In this document: positions 48,929 through 60,835 of the stretch, piece by piece
Position numbering within the stretch: the first letter of the stretch is position 1
Layout: each line of letters begins with the position of its first letter
Source of the DNA: Oncomelania hupensis
Taxonomy: Eukaryota > Mollusca > Gastropoda > Littorinimorpha > Pomatiopsidae
Direction of reading: 5' to 3'
DNA length: 64,000 nt
Assembly: GCA_036898135.1 (NCBI GenBank)
Contig: CM072525.1
Coordinates: forward strand, 51,716,799 to 51,780,798
Program-made: the position numbers and the translations under genes
Notes under the pieces: model-generated
Told to the model about the DNA's origin: nothing
The model's database searches: none
Seen by the model: only the letters and a program-made list of their open reading frames with translations

Positions 48929-50478
48929 TGTCACGACTGGCTAGTTTTAACTCTGCTTGTTGACCATTTAGCCATGTGTAGTCTTTGTAACAGTAGAGAA
49001 GTTAGACTATTACACAGCAGCAATTAAATTACACAGTAAACCACACACAGCGAGCGAGCCACCCACATCGCAGTGAGTCAGCACTTGAGTTTTGAATCGG
49101 ACCGTTTTAACCAATCAGAGCAGGCTCAGTGGGTAGAGCAGTTTTGACTGTGTCAGAGCCTAACACAGTTTGAATCAGTCGTGTGTGAGACGAGGTAGAG
49201 TCAACATCTCCACAGCTAGAGAAATCTCTACACTCATAGACCAGGAAGCAGGACTTAGAATCTTAGAATTCTCTCAAGTCATCACGGGCCTGAACTTGTC
49301 AAACAGGTAAATGAACACCCTTCTGTTTCATCGTGATATATTTATATTATTGTTGAAATTATGTTTGAAGAATTTGCTATGCATAAATGTGAATTGTTAA
49401 TCCGAATTTGCGGGACCACGTGGAAGAGCCGACCACGAGGCGAAACACGACCGGTTGCGCCGCCATGTTGTATCCCGTACGGAACCACTGTTGTTTAACT
49501 TATATGTATGTTTGCAGACCAGTGGCTGTACCACTGAATGTTTATATTATTATTAATTCTGTATGTGTATAGTTAGACACGATTTATATTTATGTATGTA
49601 TAGGAATTTAGAGTGAGATTCCAGTGGAACCCGGAAGTAGCAGAATGTTCGTCGCTTATGTATAGAGATGTGGAGCTATCACTGAGGGCTACTTGGCTTT
49701 CAGTGAGACGCTCTGCACAAACCGATTATTCAGGGTTGTGCAGAATTTCGTCTCTTATATTACAGACGAGCAGGCGAGCTATCCCGAGCTATCCCGAGCT
49801 ATCCCGAGCTATCCTGTGCGTCCCACTCCACAGAAACGACTAGTTGGTTGAGGAACCTCTACCGCACAAGACGGAAAGAGCTACCCTGAAGAAACACCCT
49901 GTCAGACCCCACAGCGTGGCAAGGGAACCCAACTACACAACGACAAAGGTGTACCAGAAGCTACCTCACAGAAGGACTTCGAACACCCCACACATGAGTT
50001 AAGTGCATAAGGCGAAGGTGCACTTAAACTGATCATAACAGGACCACAGTAGTCCAACTCTTCAGAAACTGTAAAACGGACCACAGTAGTCCAAATCTAC
50101 ATGAGATATAAGAGCAAGTGCCCGAGGAAGAAATAACAGCTGCCTAGACTATCAGCGATCGAACTATTAGCATTGAAAGAGACATTTTAAGTTAGATTAG
50201 TACTTAGAGAACCTTGTATAGAGTAGAAGAAATAAATGTGTGATTTTAACTGTTATCAAGTGGCTGGACTACATATGATTCATAGCCGTGTGAAAGCTAG
50301 TGTGACAGTAATCTTTTACCATTTTTCTATCTATTTCTGTACCCCAACCTTAACACAGAACGAGCTAAACAAATAAATTTATTAAAGTAATTCATAGGGT
50401 GACGTACTAGCAGTTCCCACCGAATAAACGTGAGGGTCCATAATTCCATTGTGCAGAGCCCATAAACCCCACGTGACA
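48929..50478 (+). repeat. 3' LTR of the Gmr1-like element
   Basis: 1550 bp. It starts TGTCACGACTGG and ends CCACGTGACA, almost identical to the 5' LTR. Confidence 0.95.
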
Positions 50479-50483
50479 GGCCT

Positions 50484-50750
50484 AACCGGGCATATAAATA
50501 GCTGTGAATAGGTATTTGCTATTCTATTTCTGTCTTTTTTGTCATTTGTGTACATAGTTGTAAATAGTCTATTTCTGTCTTTTTTGTAATTTATGTACAT
50601 AGTTGTAAATAGTCTGTACCTTTACTGTTCCGTCTTTTGGTGTATTGTAGCAAAAGTGATGTTTTATCGAGTGCATGTATTTATATGTAATGACTATGTA
50701 AAGCGTGGTGAGTCTGGTCATAGGCTGGAGTACCCGCTATATAAAAATCC

Positions 50751-50822
<72 letters not shown>
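50484..50822 (+). repeat. L2 LINE 3'UTR and (TTA)n tail
   Basis: Continues the 3'UTR interrupted at 42012. It has a 65-bp direct duplication (gtacatagttgtaaatagtc at about 50550 and 50596), then the terminal ctatataaaaatcc and TTA triplets (50750-50822). Confidence 0.8.
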
Positions 50823-50823
<1 letters not shown>

Positions 50824-51464
50824 CCAAGTTCCCTACACGCTAATGTGTCCGGGGACGGTAATCTACCCAATGAACTCAGGTGACAGGCTAGCGTGCCGTC
50901 ACCATGGAAACGCAAAAGTCAACACGGGTACGAATAGGTTCTACCGGGCACGGAGCATTGGACACGTGACACGTGCACGACCTGAGACATGGAAGCGCAG
51001 AGCCCTCATAAGATGGGTTTACAATTGTAATTATACTGATATATTGACGGTCATTACTTTTGTTTTTGTTGATTTGTTTTCTGTAATATAAATACTAGTT
51101 AGGAAAAACGTTTACAACGAGACTTTGTTGGTAGGATAAGTTGTCTGGAAAGTGTTATTAAGACGTTTGAAGGCACAAATATTTTGACAATCTACTTCGT
51201 GCGCTGTACTTCACTCTTCTCCCCCACCCCCACCACCGTCATCTACTTATACTTTCATTGCCCGACTGCTTCCGTAGACATTAGGATGATGTTGGATTAT
51301 ATTTATCAATGCACACAGTTGTATTCCTGTAGGCGTGACATGGCCTGCAATTTACTGGTTTGGAAAGCGGAACGTCAGAAGGAGAAAAACAACAAAAAAA
51401 CAAGAAGTTGAGCATGAGAAGAAGATGATGAGCACGAAGAAGAAGAAGAAGAAGAAGAAGAAGA
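50823..51464. other. Intergenic DNA
   Basis: No gene seen. An AAG run at 51437-51470 leads into the SINE at 51473. Confidence 0.4.
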
Positions 51465-51472
51465 AGAAGATG

Positions 51473-51665
51473 GGGAGGCCTCATGGCGCAGTGGATAAGT
51501 CGCCGGTTTCCCATGCCGAAGGTCGCGGGTTCGATTCCCGCAAGGGGCGAACGTATGCGACTTAAGTACGAGACTATTGAGGTCACCGAGGGTTTTCTCC
51601 GGGCACTCCGGTTTCCTCCCTCCCTTCAATAATGGTACTGGACGCAATCAATATAAAAATTTCAA
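51473..51665 (+). mobile_element. tRNA-derived SINE (family D)
   Basis: The head (51480-51549) folds like a tRNA: gcctc/ggggc acceptor ends, A box tggcgcagtgg, B box gggttcgattcc. The body follows without a break and contains gagggttttctccgggcact then ccggtttcctccc, the core shared with family A at 15765. A real tRNA gene is unlikely because of this body. Confidence 0.85.
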
Positions 51666-51669
51666 AAAG

Positions 51670-51872
51670 TAAAAATCCGATTTTCTTTCCGTCTTCCAAT
51701 AGCGATCACCCTGCCATTACACCACCTGTTTGAGTCATGGATGTGTATCTGTTGTGTGTGTGTGTGTGAGGGTGAATGAGACAGGTGAGCGTGTATGTTG
51801 GTACAGATCGCCGCGCGTTGAGTTTTATTGATTTGGGGAAAGGCGCGTATATTGCATCCAGTATTATTATTA

Positions 51873-51880
<8 letters not shown>
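51670..51880 (+). repeat. Retroposon with (ATT)n tail, plus copy
   Basis: From cgattttctttccgtcttcc through gacaggtgagcgtgtatgtt and ggggaaaggcgcgtatattg to the ATT run. Related copies lie at 22573 (-), 11832 (-) and 16918 (tail end). Confidence 0.75.
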
Positions 51881-51954
<74 letters not shown>

Positions 51955-51955
51955 T

Positions 51956-52028
<73 letters not shown>

Positions 52029-52077
52029 GAAGAAGAAGAAGAAGAAGAAGAAGAAGAAGAAGAAGAAGAAGAAGAAC
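51862..52077. repeat. (ATT)n, (GAT)n, (GAA)n microsatellites in series
   Basis: Three pure triplet runs directly joined. Frames through them (poly-Met, poly-Arg, poly-Asn) are artefacts. Confidence 0.95.
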
Positions 52078-52104
52078 CACCCTGTACACATTGGTTGAAG
52101 GCTG

Positions 52105-52769
52105 CTAGAAGCATGCTTTAGTAGTCCCCTCAACAGGCGATAAAGCATGCTCTCATGCTTCAAAGCACTGCTTCCTATACGCTTTTGAGGGGCCGGGTAG
52201 CTCAGTTGGTAAGAGCGTCTTGCTAGTAACCGAAAGGTCGCTGGTTCGAATCCCGGATTGGTCAACGTGTGATCATATTATTTTCCCCTTTACCAACAAC
52301 TGGCCCGCTGGTGTCAGTATAAATCGGTCCAGTAGTCACCTATATGCGAAAGTGTCGTGTGACTATAATCTACAAAACAACCTATACGCTTCAAGCTCTA
52401 TAGTGACGGAAAAGCGCAATTTCACTGTAAATATATACAGAATGTTGCTCTACAACATTCCGCTCTTTCCGTCTCAAAAACCCATTTGCCTTGTTGGATT
52501 CTTAAATTGTATGAAACCAAGTGAGGACACTATCCGGCGTCAACAACCGGTTCAAAAACGTTCGCAAACGGTTCGTAAAAGACAATTGATCTATAAACAA
52601 ATACAGTTTGACCTAATTCGTCTCGTAGATGAGACGAAACTTACATTTTCTATTTTCATGGGTTCATTGGTCAATGCTGCTAAGGCTTGAAGCGTATAGG
52701 AAGCAGTGCTCTGAAGCATGAGAGCATGCTTTATGGGCTGTTGAGGCGACTAATACAGCATGCTTCTAG
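52105..52769. mobile_element. TIR element with 80-bp inverted arms
   Basis: 52105-52184 and 52690-52769 are inverted copies with few differences (ctagaagcatgct, ataaagcatgctctcatgct, gcactgcttcctatacgctt). The interior of about 300 bp, once the SINE is removed, has no transposase. It is a MITE or foldback element; its family is unknown. Confidence 0.85.
52174..52391 (+). mobile_element. tRNA-derived SINE (family C), bounded by TSD
   Basis: The insert 52185-52380 has an 11-bp target repeat cctatacgctt (52174-52184, 52381-52391). The head starts gggccgggtagctcagttgg (A box) with ggttcgaatcccgg (B box). The anticodon loop reads AGT, so it is tRNA-Thr-like, but the anticodon stem is mispaired. 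The tail is ataatctacaaaacaa. It sits at the inner edge of the TIR arm. Confidence 0.9.
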
Positions 52770-53448
52770 TAGTCTTCGACAAATGTGTATCGGGTGGAAG
52801 AACTTGGGTCTCCTATCTCACCGGTTAGAACCGACCAAGAGAAAATTTAAAAAAAGGTTACCAGCCCTGTCCAATGGGTAATTTCTTCATGACAAAGTCT
52901 CCATTTACCCCAGACTCAAACCCTAACACTCTCTGTCCATAAAACATCTTCTTTGCTAGCTTTCGTGGGAAGCTGAACTGGACTTTTACCCCAAACAATC
53001 GTGCCAAACAATCGTCCATAGTTTGGTTTGTATCACTGGCTTTAGCGCCCAGATGAACGGTGGGTATAGGAGGAGAACTTTGGCAATTGACATTTGTTAT
53101 TTCGACATCGCGTGAAAACACACAGCTTGTCAAAGGTCAAAGGTTAGCTCCAATCCCAACTGACCCTAAGGACACTGTGATATACAAAGCACCGAACAAA
53201 GTTATTTGACATCACACAGGGAATATCAGACACCCGATTTTGCATGCATAAGAGTTTAATCTACGGTAAAATGGATAAATATGTTAAGTTTTGAGTATTT
53301 CAAAATTGAGAAATGACATAAAAAAAAGTAATGACTGATTCACGCTCAGATATGAGTGATTGCTTTGATTATTCATACATTTGTTTGTGTCTTATATTTG
53401 CAAAATTTGAATCTAAACGTATTAATATTGGTGGAATAAAAGCAATCA
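52770..53448. other. Intergenic DNA
   Basis: No gene, repeat or RNA recognised. Confidence 0.4.
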
Positions 53449-53449
53449 T

Positions 53450-53450
<1 letters not shown>

Positions 53451-53512
<62 letters not shown>

Positions 53513-53543
53513 GCGCGCACGCACGCAACGACGCACACACATA

Positions 53544-53597
<54 letters not shown>
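53451..53597. repeat. (AC)n and (CT)n microsatellites
   Basis: AC at 53451-53508, a short spacer, and CT at 53548-53597. Confidence 0.95.
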
Positions 53598-53599
<2 letters not shown>

Positions 53600-54345
53600 C
53601 ACCCCCACAAAACGATTTCGCTGAAGACATTTACTTCGTGTCGAACGAACATATTAGGCCTATTTAACTTTGAAATACACCTGTAACTAGCTACAAATAT
53701 TTGTTGACGAAAGAACAAATGTTACTAACGTCAGTGAAGGTGAGGATCCAATACACAATGCACAGTGAAGCAGTTTAACAACACCACTACATATAGTGAC
53801 CTTTGTTTACCATCTTTACTACTTTAGGCCAATCCCATTGCGGAAAATGATCATCATCATCACCTCTGTCATCATCTCTGTCGTCGTCGTCATCATCGTC
53901 AAAGTGGAGGGTGGGCGTTGAGATGGAGTGTAGAGTACACATGAATTGAATGTTTTATAGGATAACAACCTGGCCTGGAGATTTACAACTTGCGTTCAAT
54001 AATCAGTAACATAGCACTGGTCATAAATCAAACACATAACTGGTATTGGTATCGGAGTGTAGCGTTATTATTTACGAGTGAAGAGAAACATGACTAGTTC
54101 CTATGGCTGTAAACGTCATCTGACATTGGGAATATAGCTAATAAAATTATAATATAATACTTAACATGACATTCAAACAAGTACGCTTTCCTTGTTGATT
54201 TGTGTTGCCTACAGTTTACGAGCACTGACACGTACGATTATTTGGTTAAGTACACGGAATAAAGCTAATATAAGAATATAATTGTGAACAAGTGTTTATC
54301 TACAGACTGTTAGCGGCAAATATACGGGTGCAGAATAAATATTAT
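53600..54345. other. Intergenic DNA
   Basis: Only short GTC/ATC-rich text near 53850-53900. No gene recognised. Confidence 0.4.
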
Positions 54346-54347
54346 AG

Positions 54348-55095
<748 letters not shown>

Positions 55096-55171
<76 letters not shown>

Positions 55172-55469
55172 CACTTATTTAGCGCTTTTACCTAATGAAC
55201 AATATCTGTTCAAAGCGCAGTACTCACGCATTCATTCTAAACATCGGGCTACATTCAAAATAAAATCAGACACTTGCTAACGAATAAAAGACGAGGGAGG
55301 GAGGGAGGGATGATGGGAGAGCTAAGGAGGGGTGATGGGGTAGGTGATGGTGGTGGTCTGAAAAAAAAAGGAGGAATGGCGACGATGATGATGGGAGACA
55401 AGATCAGAAACATTTAAGGAAGAGATGAGTTTTCAAATTGGATTTGAAAGTTGCTATGTTAGAAGAGCT

Positions 55470-55530
<61 letters not shown>

Positions 55531-55750
55531 AAGAGAGTTCCAAGTTGAAAGGCCAAGAATTGACAAAGATCGACAGCCAGCAGAGGAGAGTTTGTGACGG
55601 GATATGTGAAGCATGAGGGTATTAGAAGAAGAACGAAGATTTCTAGAGGGCTTATATAATTGAATGTTAATAATAATAATACTACCGACTAATATTTATA
55701 TAGCGCAAAACTCACAGAGACATACACACGCATTCACTCACAATATACAA
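55096..55750 (-). repeat. L2-type LINE 3' ends (two pieces) with AAT and GA runs
   Basis: 55096-55170 is an (AAT)n tail followed by gcacttatttagcgctttt; agttttcaaattggatttga at 55428 parallels the L2 fragment at 4330-4380. A (GA)n run lies at 55468-55529. A second (AAT) tail with atttatatagcgcaaaactc begins at 55665. Only remnants, mostly UTR, remain. Confidence 0.55.
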
Positions 55751-55759
55751 AAGGATTAC

Positions 55760-56425
55760 ATGTATGTATGGAGGTACATCTACCAACAACGAAAAACAAA
55801 TATTGTTATGTTACACAAAAACTCCCTATAAGATGAAAGACATGTATGTATACATAAATGTATGTATAGAGGTACAGCTACCAACAACGAAACACAAATA
55901 TTGTTATGTTACATATAAGACTCCCTATAAAATGAAAGACATGTATACATATATGTATGTATGGAGGTACATCCACCAACAACGAAACACAAATATTGTT
56001 ATGTTACACAAAGGACTCCCTATAAGATGAAAGACATGTATACATACATGTATGTATGGAGGTACATCTACCAACAACGAAACACAAATATTGTTATGTT
56101 ACACATAAGACTCACTATAAGATGAAAGACATGTATACATACATGTATGTATGGAGGTACATCTACCAACAACGAAACACAAATATTGTTATGTTACACA
56201 TAAGACTCACTATAAGATGAAAGACATGTATACATACATGTATGTATGGAGGTACATCTACCAACAACAAAATACAAATATTGTTATGTTACACATAAGA
56301 CTCACTATAAGATGAAAGACGAAAGACATGTATACATACATGTATGTATAGAGGTACATCTACCAACAACGAAACACAAATATTGTTATGTTACACATAA
56401 GACTCACTATAAGATGAAAGAGGGG
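55760..56425. repeat. 95-bp satellite, 7 copies
   Basis: Units start near 55760, 55859, 55953, 56048, 56143, 56238 and 56340. Each has atgtatgtatRgaggtac, ccaacaacgaaacacaaata and ttgttatgttacac. Periods of 99 and 102 bp reflect short internal duplications (gaaagac in the sixth unit). Confidence 0.95.
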
Positions 56426-56654
56426 TAGGGTGGGGAGGGAGAATGCGAGTAAGTTAATCAAAAAGGAAGCCTTGACACACAAACTTTACTGTATGTGATG
56501 GGCGCATGCGCACTAATTTTTTTTTGATTATTTATAATTTGGGGTTTACTAACATATGTTATAACCCTAACTATTTATATTCGGGGTTTCTTAAATATTA
56601 TTAATTGCATTAATCTGCGAGAAATATCTACAGCACCAACATCTATATCCTGTG

Positions 56655-57535
56655 TTTCTAGACTTCAAGAAAGCTTTGACCGAGTCTGGCGTGCAGTTCT
56701 GTGGGCAATCATGAGAGTGTACATCAGCCCTAAAATTTAAAAAAAAAAAGCCTGTATGTCAAGGTTACCAGTGCAGTGTCCTCAGAAACTGGTTCAGAGC
56801 AACAATCGGGGTGCGGCAAGAATGCATTCTCTCTCCAACACCTTTTAACATCTTCCTATAGCGCATTATTTCAGATGCCCTTGCAGATCTTGAAGATGAT
56901 GGATTGGCTGGAGAGGAACAAGAATTTGAACAGCTGGTAAAGAGACTTGACACCACCCCCAGAGCCTATGAAATGAAAATAAATGCAGATCAGACCAAAA
57001 TGATGACCAACAACACCAATGGCATCAACATGGGCATCACAGTCCAAGGCCAATCCCTCAACGCAGTGCATAGCTTCAAATATTTAGGAGCCATTGTATC
57101 AGACAATGGGTCCCGACAGGAAGTCATCTCCAGGATCACACAAACAACTGCGGCCCTGACAAAATTGAAGCCCATATGGAAACAAGGGACCATCAGTCTA
57201 CATTCCAGGGTAAGGCGGTTGCGCTCCCTTGTCGTCCCCATCTTTCTATATGCTTGCAAACATGGACTTTCATAGCAGATCTTCGAAGAACGAAGAATAC
57301 AAAGCTTTAAAAGACGTATGGGCATTTTCTATACTCAGCACATCATTAACGCCGAAGTCCGACAGACCATCACACAAGCCATTGGACATCACAATGACAT
57401 GCTCGCAATGGTGAAGAAGCCGAAACTCCGATGGTATGGCCACGTCACCAGGGAATCAGCACTTGCAAAGACCATTCTGCAAGGCACGGTGCAAGGAGGC
57501 ATAAGTCGAGGGAGACAGAAAAAGAATTTATTTAT
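56655..57535 (+). pseudogene. RTE/BovB-like LINE, RT to C-terminus
   Basis: Reads LDFKKAL-RVWRAVLWAIMRV (RT block A, damaged), VRQECILSPTPFNIFL (block B), GLAGEEQEFEQLVKRLDTTP, MKINADQTKMMTNNTNGINM, FKYLGAIVSDNGSRQEVISR, then LRSLVVPIFLYACK and RWYGHVTRESALAKTILQGT. The F-A-D-D block is lost. Multiple frameshifts. Confidence 0.8.
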
Positions 57536-57659
57536 ATATTTATTAGTTTTTCCTTGTTCCACCTTATCATTTATATCATTTTGTTTCTTTGTTTTATAGT
57601 CTACAATCACATAAGTTGTGAACAGACTTTAAATACATTGATTGAATTGAATTGAATTG

Positions 57660-58620
57660 ACCAGGAGGAACATGGAATTTGTTCAATAGGGTCACTTAGT
57701 AAATCTTTTTTTAATATTTTCTAGATGTTACGAGGATACATTTTGAGATCTTTCCACCAAAGACCTATACAAGGTAAAATGGAACTGGCTGTCTACTAAT
57801 TGCGGTTCGCTTGCAATTCGATCATCTGGTTTTTTTTTTGCCTCGCCAAACTAAGGTATAGTGTTGTAGATACTTTTTGTTTGTACTTTGATTTTGGAGT
57901 TTAGTGACATTCAGATTTCAAAGAATGGGTTCTCTTGCACAATGGAGAACTGTGCGAAAGATCAAGGTCAAGAGAGATACAGAAGAATGATTACAAGTTT
58001 AGAAGCTGGCTCCAGTTGCATTGCAGAGAGTCTTACCCAAACCTGTGATTTGCCTACAGTGTTTCCTGTGGCTGAGAAAGCAAGCCAGTCGTCTGCTGAA
58101 GAATGTAGGAATGAAGATGAAAATGCAAGTATTGAAAGGCCATCTTTTTCCACATCATCACTGCCGATAGTAGTGAATGGAAACTGTTCTTGAGACAAAT
58201 TGATAATGAGATGATATGTGAGCAACTGTATATGAACACTTCTGTCATGGAGATATCAGATTCTGAAATACATGAAAACTCAGACGATGAAGCTTTGAAT
58301 GATGACAGTATGCAGGATAGATTACAAACTTCGACAACAACTTGAAGTTGGATTTTCACAACGATGAACAAGGCACCATTAAAGTGTTTGTAATTGTCAC
58401 ATTTATTAGAAAGTTACAATATATGTGATGGAATATCTTTGATCTCTTCACTCAACAACTGGTCAATGTGCTGTTTGTCAAAAGGTAAACAGGAGGAACA
58501 TGGAATGAGTTTAATAGGGTCACTTAGTAAATCTGTTTCATTATTTTCCAGATGCGGTGAAGAAACGTTTTGAGATGTTTCCACCAAAGACCTGGACAAG
58601 GCTACAGGGGACTGGCTGGC
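57660..58620. other. Duplicated unknown segment with coding-like stretch
   Basis: About 130 bp at 57662-57790 recurs at 58488-58620 (caggaggaacatggaat, agggtcacttagtaaatct, tttccaccaaagacct). Each copy has ttttcYag before atg...acaag, like a small exon. Between them, 57940-58193 (+) encodes CAKDQGQERYRRMITSLEAG and on to VVNGNCS, then in another frame ISDSEIHENSDDEALNDDSM (to about 58344). I do not recognise this protein; it could be a pseudogene or a transposon piece. Confidence 0.35.
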
Positions 58621-59365
58621 TGCTTCAATGGAGCCTATGGAATGAAAATAAGTGCAGAGAAGACCAAAATGATGACCAACAACACCAATGGCATCAACAC
58701 GGACATCAAAGTCCGAGGCCAATCCCTCAACACAGTGCATAGATTCACATATTTAGGAGCCATTGTATCAGACAATGGGTCCAGACAGGAAGTCCTCTCC
58801 AGGATCGCACAAACAACTGCTGCCCTGACAAGGTTGAAGCCCATTTAGAAAGACAGGACCATCAGTCTACATTCCAAAGTAAGACTGCTGCGCTCCCTTG
58901 TCATCTCCATCTTCCTATATGCTTGCGATGCGAAGCATGGACCCTCACAGCAGATCTACAACGAAGAATACAAAGCATGGAGATGAGGTGCTACAGAAGA
59001 TTTCTGGACATTTCCTATACCCAGCACATCACCAACGACGAAGTCCGACAGACCATCACACAAGCCATTGGACAACACGATGACCTGCACACAGTGGTGC
59101 AAAAACGAAAAGTCCGATGGCATGACCACGTCACCAGATCATTAGGACTTGCAGAGACCATCATGAAAGACACAGTGCAAGGTGGAAGAAGAAGAGGGTG
59201 ACCGAAACAAGAGAGTGGAGACAACATTCGAGAATGGACTGGTTTGACACTGAGCGAAACCATCTGGGTTGCTGAGGACAGGAAAAGATGGAGTACGCTG
59301 GTTAAACGATCATCTGTGTTGCGCCTACGACCTCCGAGTTACGGGATAGGATAGGATAGATTTAA
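58605..59365 (+). pseudogene. RTE/BovB-like LINE, 3' fragment with (GGATA)n tail
   Basis: Reads GAYGMKISAEKTKMMTNNTN, TYLGAIVSDNGSRQEVLSRI, AEAWTLTADLQRRIQSMEMR, SYTQHITNDEVRQTITQAIG, then NIREWTGLTLSE and EDRKRWSTLVKRSSV, and ends in GGATA units (59344-59360). It is the best preserved 3' end of this family here. Confidence 0.82.
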
Positions 59366-59499
59366 ATGCATTACAGGTGTGCGTTTTGTTGTAATGTTGT
59401 TTTACATGTATACCTAAGTGAAAACCAGAAGTAGCCTATGCAGTAATAATATTTCCAGGTAATACAAAGTAGCATTCACTCTTTTTTCACAATTTTCTT

Positions 59500-59950
59500 T
59501 CATTATTTATTTATTATTATTATTTAATCGTTCTTATATAGCGCTTTTTCAGCTCAAGAGCTGCTCAAGGCGCTTGCCGTTACAGGATCTAACTCAAGCC
59601 GCCCGAGACGCCCACCCGCAGCTATTGGGCGCATGGTCTGACGCCCGGACAACTGAGCACAATCCTGGGCAGCCAGGGATGGGGGAGAAGGACCTAGGTG
59701 CATGCTGGGTGTTTTCTTGTCACCGGCACTCACCCGTCTAGGACATGAGCGTCAGGATCTTTAAAGTCCGTTATGATGGAATGTATGCGACACAGACTAG
59801 ACCTCGGTTTATACTCTCATCCAAAGGAGTAGGAAAACAGGAGTAAAGTGTCTTTCCCAGGGACACAACACAATGGCCCGGCCAGGGCTCGAACCCGGGA
59901 CCTTCCGATCCGCAAGCCGAAGCACTACCATTAGACCACAGTGCCTCCCC
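59500..59950 (-). mobile_element. tRNA-derived SINE (family B), full length
   Basis: The minus-strand head begins at 59950 (ggggaggcactgtggtctaa), B box gggttcgagccc, the full body, and ends agcgctatataagaacgatt with an (AAT)n-like tail at 59500-59530. Confidence 0.92.
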
Positions 59951-60835
59951 ATTCCACTAATACTCTATCCTAGCCCTATTTCATCCATTCAATCACAGAC
60001 ACTCTCATATGCATACGAGAACAGGGACATAAAAATATTTGTCCTGCAAGGCGGTGATGCGTGGTTGGTAGCAAACCGGGTTGCCGGCTACTAGTGCCAC
60101 GACACTCTTCTACAAAATCCCTGCCACAGACTTGCATAAAATGCATGCCGACAATGTAGTCCCGCTCACCACCAAAAGCAGAAGGCGAATGGTCAGCCGG
60201 GAAGAACAAATGTCGTGTCGCCTTGTCCTGCATAACCCAATGGCGTCCACAAAGGATTCTGCACAGCAGGAGCCACCCAAGGCTAGTCTAACCAAGAAAT
60301 TCAAGGTAGACAACTTCTCTCCCAAACCTCAACCAGTCGCCTCCCTTTCCGCTACATTTAGCTTTACCACTCTTTTCAAAATGGCTATTTCTACAACACA
60401 CGCAATTGTTCTCAGAGATAGCGTTATCTTATAACAACGTTGCGATCTGTACTGCATATTCAGACATGACAATTTCTCAGGGAAGTCAAATATCAAGAAA
60501 ATACACGACCCTAAAAAGGTAAGCTTTTTTTCTCTTTGAATCTCTAGTCTGCAGTGCACGCATTCAAAACCTTATTATGTTTAATCTTACTCTGTCTTGC
60601 CCTCTGAAGGTTATACTCTTCGCTCCCCTTTCACTACAGACACGTGCACTTCATGAAATTATCCATCCACCTTTCATCAATCTCTCTTTAACTTCCACAC
60701 TTCTCCCTAAAGGCGAAAGCTTGCTGAGTTCCCAAAGTGAAATCCTCAAACCGTTCTACTAGGAAAATCAGGTTCAACGTTCTTGATTCCTGGGATAGGT
60801 TCCATGTCAAAAGAGTAACTTTGCAGTTGCAATGA
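59951..60835. other. Intergenic DNA with one unassigned short ORF
   Basis: A + strand frame, open to a stop at 60432-60434 with its first ATG near 60141, encodes MHADNVVPLTTKSRRRMVSR and a Lys/Ser-rich rest. I do not recognise it; it may be chance. Confidence 0.3.

Larger units (their letters stand above)
42013..50478 (+). mobile_element. Young Gmr1-like Ty3/gypsy element lacking RT
   Basis: LTRs of 1540 and 1550 bp (TGTCAC...GTGACA) bound the element. After the 5' LTR comes ttggcgagcctagctagg, probably the primer site. agggagcc before the 3' LTR fits a polypurine tract. Flanks are gacct (42008-42012) and ggcct (50479-50483), a likely TSD with one mismatch. The coding order is gag, protease, integrase, then RT thumb and RNase H, with the RT palm absent. 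A Rex1-like LINE sits in the leader. It must have moved with RT supplied in trans, or lost RT since insertion. Confidence 0.88.
33340..50822 (+). mobile_element. L2-clade LINE, host of a nested stack
   Basis: Three separated parts form one LINE: 33340-34035, 39161-42012 and 50484-50822. The endonuclease is cut by the gypsy element at 34036-39155 and the 3'UTR by the gypsy element at 42013-50478. The 3' end (cataggctggagtacccgct then atataaaaatcc and a TTA run at 50750-50822) is typical of L2-like 3'UTRs. Taken alone, the LINE is about 3.9 kb. Confidence 0.85.

Noticed and set aside
51480..51549. tRNA gene
   Set aside because: The fold and A/B boxes are tRNA-like, but the sequence continues without a break into a SINE body and the anticodon stem is poor.
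51662..52114. Asn/His/Met/Arg homopolymer frames
   Set aside because: ATT, GAT and GAA runs.
52189..52262. tRNA-Thr gene
   Set aside because: The anticodon stem is mispaired, a second diverged copy exists at 25110, and the unit with its tail has an 11-bp TSD. It is a SINE.
55760..56425. CRISPR-like array
   Set aside because: Units are contiguous 95-bp tandem copies with no unique spacers, in an animal genome.
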